A program made the position numbers and the translations under genes. Below, in pieces: positions 1 through 5,687 of a stretch of 10,552 bases of DNA (position 1 is its first letter; each line of letters starts with the position of its first letter). Location of the stretch: positions 1-10,552 of the forward strand of contig JAVEYH010000120.1 in the NCBI GenBank assembly GCA_034003585.1, read 5' to 3'. The notes under the pieces were generated by a model. That model was not told where the DNA came from. It saw only the letters and a list, made by a program, of their open reading frames with translations, and did no database searches. Origin of the DNA: JAPXSY01 sp034003585 (GTDB lineage: Bacteria; Verrucomicrobiota; Kiritimatiellia; RFP12; UBA1067).

Positions 1-1208
1 CCCGTGGCATCCCCCAGATTGCCGACCGCCAAAGTCCGCGCCCGGAATTCGCCGCCGCTGAGATGGAAGGTGCCGTACGCCCCGTTCGTGTACCCGATGC
101 TGACGGTGTATTTTTCGATCCCGCTGTGATCCGTCAGCATCAGCGTCCCGTTCGTCTGGTTCAGAATCCCGTAGCCGTCAACGCCGATCCGGAATTCCGA
201 ATAGTAGGGTTTATAGGTTCCTCCAAACATATTGAAGACGCCTTGTCCCGCGAACCCCGCCGAATTGGTTGCCCCGGACCCCACATGCAGCCGGCAATAT
301 ACCTTGTTGCCGCCGATCACCCCGCCGGTCTGTGTCAGCACACCGGTACCGCCGTATCCCCCGATATAAACCGTGCTGTTCACGAAGAATCCCCCGTCGA
401 AATGAAAGGAGCCGACTCCGAATCTCCCGATATAAATATTTTCGAACAGGTTCGAACCGCCGGTCTGGATGAAGGTCCCTTGGCTCGAGTCAAGACATCC
501 GACATAAGCGTTCCGATAGCGGAGGATGCCTCCGTTGAGCCGATAGGTGCCGTCCCCGCCAACCGTGCGGCCGTAGTTGTAAGCCTGTTGCGGGGTCCGC
601 ATCCCGCCGAGCACCAGCTCCTTGTTGGCCGCGTCCGCGGCGGAGAAGGTTGTGGCGCCGTGGTGCAAGCCGTCTTCCTGGATGAAGAGCCCCGTTCCGC
701 CGCTGCCGATCTGCGTATTCGCCGCATAACCGCCGATATTGCCGTTGGCGCCCAGGCAGCCGCTCACCATGTGATACACCGCCGTGGCGCCCGCCGTGTG
801 CCCGAGGGAGAAGGTGTACGGCCAGTTGACGCCGAAAATGTTGGTGCCCCCGTTCTGCACGAACCGCACGCTGCTGCCGGGCGACATGCCGATGCGCACG
901 CTGCCCGTCACCGTGAGGCTGTCCTGACTCTGGGTGATCACTAACATCCCCCCAGAAGTCCTTTCCAGTCCGAGGTACCCCAAGTTAGGATTGTCGGGAT
1001 TCCGGTACGTGACGGTCACGTCGTCCGGACCGTCATTCGTGACCATCACGACATCTCCCCCGGCCGGCACCGCCCCCTCGCTCCAGCGGGTCCCGTTCGT
1101 CCACACGCCGTCACCACCCAGCCATGAGGTGTTGACCGCGCCCGCCGCTGTGACCCAACCGGCCAAGGCGAGCGTCAGACACGCGCAACCTGACTTTACC
1201 GTACGCAT
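1..1208 (-). CDS. Secreted Gly-rich beta-repeat (autotransporter-like) protein, 3' end outside window
   Basis: Open without a stop from ATG at 1208 to the window edge (402 codons seen), so the C-terminus and any anchor (autotransporter barrel or PEP-CTERM tag) are missing. Residues 1-24 form a signal peptide: MRTVKSG, then a hydrophobic stretch, with likely cleavage after TAAGA. Residues 28-52 (SWLGGDGVWTNGTRW, then GDVV) match the usual opening of autotransporter-associated beta-strand proteins. From about residue 218 a degenerate unit recurs: G-x-[FYL]-x-x-x-G-G, about ten residues, then [VIL]-x-[IV]-G. Examples are GTYRLNGG (220), GTFIQTGG (244), GSFHFDGG (266), GVLTQTGG (289), GVFNMFGG (323), GILNQTNG (347) and GTFHLSGG (379). 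Spacing is 22-24 residues with two longer steps of 34 and 32. This fits a beta-solenoid on the cell surface or outside the cell. The start has a strong Shine-Dalgarno (AAGGAGGA). It lies 77 bases after the regulator gene with no clear terminator between. Binding or structural role is inferred; no catalytic domain is visible. Confidence 0.85.
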   Translation of the reverse strand, partial: MRTVKSGCACLTLALAGWVTAAGAVNTSWLGGDGVWTNGTRWSEGAVPAGGDVVMVTNDGPDDVTVTYRNPDNPNLGYLGLERTSGGMLVITQSQDSLTVTGSVRIGMSPGSSVRFVQNGGTNIFGVNWPYTFSLGHTAGATAVYHMVSGCLGANGNIGGYAANTQIGSGGTGLFIQEDGLHHGATTFSAADAANKELVLGGMRTPQQAYNYGRTVGGDGTYRLNGGILRYRNAYVGCLDSSQGTFIQTGGSNLFENIYIGRFGVGSFHFDGGFFVNSTVYIGGYGGTGVLTQTGGVIGGNKVYCRLHVGSGATNSAGFAGQGVFNMFGGTYKPYYSEFRIGVDGYGILNQTNGTLMLTDHSGIEKYTVSIGYTNGAYGTFHLSGGEFRARTLAVGNLGDAT

Positions 1209-1215
1209 GATCGAT

Positions 1216-1223
1216 TCCTCCTT
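1216..1223 (-). promoter_or_regulatory. Ribosome binding site of the repeat protein
   Basis: On the minus strand AAGGAGGA stands 7 bases before ATG at 1208. It is the strongest Shine-Dalgarno in the window, suggests high translation, and fixes the start directly before a good signal peptide. Confidence 0.8.
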
Positions 1224-1285
1224 CTACCCGTTACCCTCACTTCTTCACTTCACGACACGGAAAGGTGCGGATGCGGCCCGGCTGC

Positions 1286-2467
1286 TTATGGCTCAGGCAC
1301 CGCTCCATACTGGGCGATATCCGGGAACGACAGCTCCTGCCGCGCGAGCAGCCGAGGCGCGACCCACTCCACGCGGCCCGGCAAATCCGGGTTGCGCAAC
1401 CGCGCCGCCAGGATGGCTACGCCGCGCCGCGCCAGTTCGGCGATGTCCAGCTCGAACCTCAGCACGGGCAGCGCGTAGACCTGCGGCGCCTGAAGGTGCG
1501 TGACCACCGCGATCCGCGGACGGTAACCGCCGCCCTCACGCAGGACGGCCGTCAGCCCCGCCGCCATGTAATCGTCCAAAACGATCAGGCCGTCCGGCCG
1601 TCTTGCGGCCGGCAGCGCCAGCAGGGACTGGGCCACGCGCGCCCCGGCCATCATGTGCGTCACCGTGTTCGTCAGGGTCGCGGAGGCCTTCGGCGCGGCG
1701 GACGCGTTCCCCATGGTCTGCTGCTTCAGGCCCGCAACCGCGAGCCCTTCGGAAAATCCGGCGCGCAAATCGCGTTCCGCGGGATGCCTCGCTTTACGGA
1801 CCACCGCGACGCGCCGGGCGCCCTGCGCGACCAGACAGCGCACCGCCTCGCGCACCATCGTGCGGAGATCGATCTGCGCGCCGCACTCCGAAACCTCGTT
1901 AAACCCGCACAGCGGCGCGTTCCCCGCCACCCGCCGCCACGCGCCGCGGTCAAGGTTCCCCAGACAGATCGCCGCGTCCAGCAGACCGGACGCCGCATCC
2001 GCCGCCAGTCTCGGATAGTCGGCCAGGGCATCCGAGTGGCGCTCCGTCGGCATCTGCCGCAGATACAGCCGCGGCCAGCACCCGCCCCGCACCAGCTCAT
2101 TCTGCACGCAGGCGCCCAGCACGCTGAAGAAGGGGGACGCGCCGCGCAGGGTTTCGAAATTCTCCGCCACCCCCACCCGCCACAACGGCTCGCGGTAGGC
2201 GTCGGGATCGATCACGACCGTGCCCGCCTTCGGTTTGCGGGCGAGCACGCCCGCACCCACCAGCCGCCGCATCGCCGGGGTCAGCGAATGGGTACTCACC
2301 CCGATCCGGCGGCACAACTCCCAATGGGTCGGCAGGCGGTCACCCGGCCCGAGGCCGTTCACCCAAATCAGGCGGAGCAACGCCTTGACGGCAACCTCCA
2401 CCTGAGAGTCTCCGGCCCGCGGCACACGCGCGCGTCCCGGTTCCGGCTCTGCTTTATTTATGATCAT
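1286..2467 (-). CDS. GntR-type transcriptional regulator with LacI-like sensor domain
   Basis: 393 residues from ATG at 2467. Residues about 23-88 are a GntR winged helix-turn-helix: GLGPGDRLPTHWELCRRIGV, then STHSL, then GAGVLARKPKAGTVV as the wing. Residues about 110-390 resemble a LacI/periplasmic-binding sensor, with GARRVAVVRKARHP (217-230), RAGFSEGL, and PDGLIVLDDYMAAG (291-304) followed by PRIAVVTH. Family members bind a sugar or other small ligand and usually repress nearby catabolic genes. It follows the ROK kinase gene by 33 bases and precedes the repeat protein gene. A sigma-70 promoter and a perfect inverted repeat sit at its 5' end, which suggests autoregulation. The start is uncertain. 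ATG at 2467 lies inside the inverted repeat, has no Shine-Dalgarno, and would be nearly leaderless from that promoter. GTG at 2401 has GGAG 8 bases upstream and would give 371 residues beginning right at the DNA-binding domain. The family call is sound; the target genes and ligand are unknown. Confidence 0.85.
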   Translation of the reverse strand: MIINKAEPEPGRARVPRAGDSQVEVAVKALLRLIWVNGLGPGDRLPTHWELCRRIGVSTHSLTPAMRRLVGAGVLARKPKAGTVVIDPDAYREPLWRVGVAENFETLRGASPFFSVLGACVQNELVRGGCWPRLYLRQMPTERHSDALADYPRLAADAASGLLDAAICLGNLDRGAWRRVAGNAPLCGFNEVSECGAQIDLRTMVREAVRCLVAQGARRVAVVRKARHPAERDLRAGFSEGLAVAGLKQQTMGNASAAPKASATLTNTVTHMMAGARVAQSLLALPAARRPDGLIVLDDYMAAGLTAVLREGGGYRPRIAVVTHLQAPQVYALPVLRFELDIAELARRGVAILAARLRNPDLPGRVEWVAPRLLARQELSFPDIAQYGAVPEP

Positions 2468-2479
2468 CAGTGATCATAA
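2458..2479. promoter_or_regulatory. Perfect 9-bp inverted repeat, candidate operator
   Basis: TTATGATCA, 4-base spacer TCAG, TGATCATAA: the arms are exact reverse complements. The repeat covers the -10 box of the promoter reading into the regulator gene, as well as the ATG at 2467. A dimeric GntR/LacI-type protein bound here would block transcription start. That the neighbouring regulator is the protein that binds is inference. Confidence 0.7.
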
Positions 2480-2504
2480 TAGAGCGCTGCCGCAATCCTG
2501 TCAA
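2476..2504 (-). promoter_or_regulatory. Near-consensus sigma-70 promoter for the regulator and repeat protein
   Basis: On the minus strand a perfect -35 TTGACA (2504-2499) is followed by exactly 17 bases and -10 TATTAT (2481-2476), 11 of 12 consensus bases. It begins within the last codons of the ROK kinase gene and predicts a transcript start near 2469, one or two bases before ATG 2467. This lets the regulator and the downstream repeat protein be transcribed apart from the sugar genes. Confidence 0.72.
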
Positions 2505-3445
2505 TCCGCGCCCGGAAAATCTCGGCCGTTTGTTACCCGCAATCCTTCCAGACACACGGTTCCCGCGCCCAGCAGTGCCGCATCATAACCTAACCGCGTC
2601 CTTGACACCTCAAACCCGCGGCATTGCGGCACCGTGTCCGCCTTAATTGTGCGCCGGATCGCCGGCCCCATCAGATCGAGCGCCGCAACAACCCCGCCTC
2701 CGATATACGCGCTCGATGGGTTCAGCAGGTTCGCGGCGATGGCCAGTGCGCGCCCGAGATAAACCCCCGTCTGCTCATATACGGCCAGCGCGGCGGCGTT
2801 CCCTTGCCGGGCCAGTTCCTCGCACCGTTTGGCGTCCGTGCCGGGAGGCAGGCCCGCCTCAACGGCGCGCCGTGCGATGGCGACCCCTGACGCATGCGCC
2901 TCCAGGCACCCGCGCCCGCCGCAGCCGCAGGGGTAGGGCGCGTCCCGCTCGACGGTAAGGTGTCCGAATTCGCCGGCGCAACCGCCGCAGCCCCGCACCA
3001 GCCTGCCGTTCGTCACGACCGCGCCACCGTTGCCGGTGCTGATCGTGATCCAGATGAAGTCGTCGCCGGCGCCGCCGAAGCGCTGTTCCGCCAGCGCGCA
3101 CGCGTTGATGTCGTTCTCAAAAAAAAGGCGTTCGCCCGGCAACGCCAACGCGGCCGCCAACAGGGGACGCGCGGGGAACGCGCCCCAGCCGGCTGACGGC
3201 GAGCCCAGCACATCTCCGTCCGGGGTCACCATGCCAGGGATGTTCATGCCCACGCCAGCCAAAGCCCGCATGGGGATGCCGGCTTGTTGCGTGCAGTCAG
3301 CGAGCAGTCGGGCACAGTGCCGGAAATAGGCCGGGATGTCGGCGGTCGGCACGGCGGCCTGCCGCCGCGCCACGATGGCGCCGGCCTCTGTCATCACTGC
3401 GGCGAGCACCTTGGTGCCGCCGCCGTCTATCGCCCCGATCAACAT
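2501..3445 (-). CDS. ROK-family sugar kinase (glucokinase-like)
   Basis: 314 residues, a normal length for the ROK family. These cytoplasmic enzymes phosphorylate glucose, fructose, N-acetylhexosamines or related sugars with ATP. Visible motifs: DGGGTK (7-12) phosphate-binding loop; FFENDINACALAEQ (108-121) with the catalytic Asp112; STGNGGAVV (136-144); GCAGEFGHLTVE (155-166); and the ROK zinc motif with His162, Cys173, Cys175 and Cys180 (CGCGGRGCLEAHASG). All key residues are present, so it should be an active kinase rather than a ROK-type repressor, and it has no N-terminal DNA-binding domain. Start ATG 3445 has AAGGAAG 9 bases upstream, overlapping the stop of the isomerase gene 15 bases away. 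This indicates a shared transcript with the isomerase and oxidoreductase. The sugar specificity cannot be read from the sequence. Confidence 0.92.
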   Translation of the reverse strand: MLIGAIDGGGTKVLAAVMTEAGAIVARRQAAVPTADIPAYFRHCARLLADCTQQAGIPMRALAGVGMNIPGMVTPDGDVLGSPSAGWGAFPARPLLAAALALPGERLFFENDINACALAEQRFGGAGDDFIWITISTGNGGAVVTNGRLVRGCGGCAGEFGHLTVERDAPYPCGCGGRGCLEAHASGVAIARRAVEAGLPPGTDAKRCEELARQGNAAALAVYEQTGVYLGRALAIAANLLNPSSAYIGGGVVAALDLMGPAIRRTIKADTVPQCRGFEVSRTRLGYDAALLGAGTVCLEGLRVTNGRDFPGAD

Positions 3446-3460
3446 GGCTTTCCGCTTCCT

Positions 3461-4075
3461 TTATCCGCAACACGCGCATGCCGGCAAAGCGACGCCGGCT
3501 TGCTCCGCGAGCGCGGGGCGCATCGCGCACACGAGATTGTGGAAGCAGATCAGGTGCAGGTCCTCCAGCAGCTCCATCGAATCGGTGGGGGCGATAAACA
3601 TGTGGTCGCAAAGCGCCTTCATCCGGCCGCCGTCTCGGCCGCCGAAGCCGACGGTGGCGAGTCCCATCCCGCGCGCCGCAGTCAACCCGTGAATGATGTT
3701 CGGCGAATTGCCGCTGCCGCTGAAGGCGATCACAAGGTCGCCCGGCTGCGCGTACGTTCGCAGCAGGATCGCGTAGATCTCGGCATAGCAGAAATCATTC
3801 GCCAGACAGGTCACCAGCGCAGTGGAGTCGCTCAGGCAAAACGCGCGGAAACCCGGCACGTCGCCGATCCGGCAACCTTTGACCAGATCATTCGTCACAT
3901 GCGAGGCGGTCGCGGCGCTGCCGCCGTTGCCCATCAGAAAGACGGCCCGGCCCTCGGCCTTCGCCCGCAGCAGCGCGTCTCCGATCTCCGCCAGTTTGCG
4001 GAAATCCGTCAAATTCAGTTTGGCGGCGGCGTTTGCCGCATACGTTTCTAAGGCATTCATCAAACCGGTCTCCAT
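3461..4075 (-). CDS. SIS-domain sugar-phosphate isomerase, GmhA-like
   Basis: 204 residues from ATG 4075, about the size of sedoheptulose-7-phosphate isomerase GmhA (192 in E. coli). It is a single cytoplasmic SIS domain binding a phosphosugar: MGNGGSAATASH (48-59), SDSTALVTCLANDF (82-95), AFSGSGNSPNII (117-128), GGRDGGRM (145-152) and ELLEDLHLICFH (168-179). Compared with E. coli GmhA from memory, catalytic His180 is kept as His179, Glu65 becomes Asp63 and Gln172 becomes Glu171. The fold is clear but true heptose isomerase activity is doubtful; another phosphosugar may be the substrate. The tail is Cys-rich (PACACCG). An open frame extends to 4180, but that would overlap the oxidoreductase gene. 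ATG 4075 follows GGAGG closely, and ATG 4060, with GGAG 9 bases upstream, is an alternative. It starts 17 bases after the oxidoreductase stop and ends 15 bases before the kinase start. Confidence 0.85.
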   Translation of the reverse strand: METGLMNALETYAANAAAKLNLTDFRKLAEIGDALLRAKAEGRAVFLMGNGGSAATASHVTNDLVKGCRIGDVPGFRAFCLSDSTALVTCLANDFCYAEIYAILLRTYAQPGDLVIAFSGSGNSPNIIHGLTAARGMGLATVGFGGRDGGRMKALCDHMFIAPTDSMELLEDLHLICFHNLVCAMRPALAEQAGVALPACACCG

Positions 4076-4092
4076 CCTCCCTCCCTTTCCGG

Positions 4093-5478
4093 CTAGAGCG
4101 ACCAGCCATCGCGGTACTTGCGCATCACGTAAGCCTGCGCGTCCTTGTCGTTCGTGACAGCCATCTTTTCGCCGTTCCACAGCAGGCGGCGGTAAGGGAA
4201 GCGCACCGCCAGGTTGCCCAGCAACACCATTTCGGCAAACGGGCCCGCGTAGTCGAAATTCGAAATCGCCTGCTTGCCTTCTCGGATGGCCTGAAGCCAG
4301 TTTTTCTCGTGACCGGCTTCGCCCCCGGGGATTCGCTCGATCGTCTTGGGCGGTCGTGCGAAGGCCTTCATCTTCGATTCAGGAATGAGCCGCGGGCTGC
4401 GCCCGTAACAGCCGCACATCAGTTTCCCTTCGTCGCCGACAAACAGCACGCCACCGTCCGAATCACCCATCTCGCGCCCCTCTTCGAGCTCAGCCGGACG
4501 CGGCGGTTGGAGCCCGCCGTCCCACCACGTCAGGTCCAGCGCAGGCAGCCCCTCGCGCTCCGGGAACGCGTACCGAACGATCGAAGAACGCGGGAACTGC
4601 TCGTGCTTCGGCTCGGTGTTTTTCCAGAACCCTTCCCAATACGTGGAAATGTTGGCCTCGACGCTGACGGGGTGCTTGAGCTTCAGCGCCCAGTACACGC
4701 AATCCAGCACGTGACAGCCGAGGTCGCCCAGCGATCCCGTGCCGAAATCGCACCACGCGCGCCAACTGTTCGGATGGTAGCAGGGATGGTACGGGCGCAT
4801 CGGCGCCGGTCCGATCCACTTGTCCCAGTCGAATCCGGCCGGGACGGGCGGGGTTTCCTTCGGGCGCTCGATCTCAATGCCCTGCGGCCACACCGGACGG
4901 TTGGTCCAAGCATGGACTTCGCGCACCGTTCCGATCGCGCCGGCCCAGATCCATTCGCAGACCATGCGCACGCCGTCGCCGGAACGTCCCTGATTGCCCA
5001 TCTGCGTGATGACCTTGTACTTCCGCGCTGCTTCGGTCATGGCGCGCGCCTCGCCGACCGAATAGGCCATCGGTTTCTGGACGTAAACATGTTTGCCCGC
5101 GCGCATGCACGCCATCGCGACCGGTGCGTGCGTGTGGTCCGGTGTCGCCACGACAACGGCGTCGATGTCCTTCTGCCTGTCCAGCATCTCGCGGTAATCG
5201 GAGTAGCTCTTCGCGCCGGGGTGTGCCGTGAACGTTTTCGCAGCGTAGTTGGCGTCGATGTCGCACAGCGCGACGATATTCGCGACCTCGGCGCATTTCT
5301 TGATGTTGTGACCGCCCATGCCGCCGACGCCGATGCCGGCGACATTCAGTTTTCCGCTCGGCGGCGTCTGGCCGTTGAGTCCAAGCACGTGGCCCGGGAT
5401 GACTTGAAAAGCGGCCGTCGTAACGGCAGCGCGCTTGACGAAGGCCCTGCGAGAGAGGGTGGGTGTCTTTGCCGTCAT
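4093..5478 (-). CDS. Tat-exported Gfo/Idh/MocA-family oxidoreductase
   Basis: 461 residues, an NAD(P)-dependent dehydrogenase acting on sugars or polyols. Residues 9-15 (SRRAFVK) are a twin-arginine motif followed by a short hydrophobic stretch (AAVTTAAFQVIPG), so export as a folded, cofactor-loaded protein is expected. The Rossmann fold begins at KLNVAGIGVGGMGG (43-56) with the acidic end of strand two at LCDID (71-75). Then come ATPDHTHAPVA (111-121), and VQKPMAYSVGEA (133-144) containing the family Lys-Pro step (usually EKP; here QKP). SLGDLGCHVLD (249-259) is typical of the subgroup common in PVC bacteria, with His256 in the usual catalytic region. The frame is open up to 5556, but I chose ATG 5478 because it has AAGGAGA 7 bases upstream and places the Tat motif at the N-terminus. 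It is the first gene of the likely operon and divergent from the AraC-type regulator. The substrate is unknown. Confidence 0.92.
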   Translation of the reverse strand: MTAKTPTLSRRAFVKRAAVTTAAFQVIPGHVLGLNGQTPPSGKLNVAGIGVGGMGGHNIKKCAEVANIVALCDIDANYAAKTFTAHPGAKSYSDYREMLDRQKDIDAVVVATPDHTHAPVAMACMRAGKHVYVQKPMAYSVGEARAMTEAARKYKVITQMGNQGRSGDGVRMVCEWIWAGAIGTVREVHAWTNRPVWPQGIEIERPKETPPVPAGFDWDKWIGPAPMRPYHPCYHPNSWRAWCDFGTGSLGDLGCHVLDCVYWALKLKHPVSVEANISTYWEGFWKNTEPKHEQFPRSSIVRYAFPEREGLPALDLTWWDGGLQPPRPAELEEGREMGDSDGGVLFVGDEGKLMCGCYGRSPRLIPESKMKAFARPPKTIERIPGGEAGHEKNWLQAIREGKQAISNFDYAGPFAEMVLLGNLAVRFPYRRLLWNGEKMAVTNDKDAQAYVMRKYRDGWSL

Positions 5479-5485
5479 GGGTATG

Positions 5486-5492
5486 TCTCCTT
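5486..5492 (-). promoter_or_regulatory. Ribosome binding site of the oxidoreductase
   Basis: AAGGAGA on the minus strand, 7 bases before ATG 5478. It rejects the longer in-frame start at 5556 in favour of the start that puts SRRAFVK near the N-terminus. Confidence 0.75.
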
Positions 5493-5654
5493 GGTGTGTA
5501 TTACGCGAGTTCACGGTGCAGCGTAACAAGAAAATCGCGGTTGTCCGCGCTGGCATTGGTCATGCGTCCGCCCCTACGTGAAAAGGTCTTGCAAAAAACC
5601 ACTTCCAAACCATTTCACCATACACCCCCTCCGCCTTTTTTAACAAGATGACAG

Positions 5655-5683
5655 TTGCGCATATTTTGTGGTAATTTTGCGTA
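5655..5683 (+). promoter_or_regulatory. Direct repeat TTGCG[CT]A, 22 bp apart, candidate AraC-type operator
   Basis: TTGCGCA at 5655-5661 recurs as TTGCGTA at 5677-5683, a 22-base period that puts both copies on the same DNA face. AraC-family dimers typically bind direct half-sites about two helical turns apart. It sits just before the chosen start of the AraC-type regulator, overlapping the weak promoter candidate, so autoregulation is plausible. Confidence 0.45.
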
Positions 5684-5687
5684 CGCG

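Larger units (their letters stand above)
5479..5687. promoter_or_regulatory. Divergent intergenic region between operon and AraC-type regulator
   Basis: About 210 bases separate two genes read in opposite directions, so promoters for both should lie here. It is more AT-rich than its surroundings between about 5581 and 5680. I find no near-consensus promoter for the minus-strand operon. For the plus strand only a weak candidate is visible: ATGACA at 5648, 18 bases, TAATTT at 5672. Weak basal promoters would fit activation by an AraC-type protein, but that is inference. Confidence 0.5.

Noticed and set aside
63..944. 293-codon open frame on the plus strand
   Set aside because: Antisense to the secreted repeat protein, whose minus-strand frame has signal peptide, ribosome site and clear repeats. 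The plus frame has no recognisable domain.
1265..2473. 402-codon open frame on the plus strand
   Set aside because: Antisense to the GntR/LacI-type regulator; Arg/His/Pro-rich shadow typical of high-GC DNA, with no domain.
3284..4051. 255-codon plus-strand frame over the kinase-isomerase junction
   Set aside because: Shadow of two well-supported minus-strand genes; no ribosome site or family motif.
4033..5526. 497-codon plus-strand frame
   Set aside because: Antisense to the Gfo/Idh/MocA oxidoreductase over its full length; composition of a high-GC shadow.
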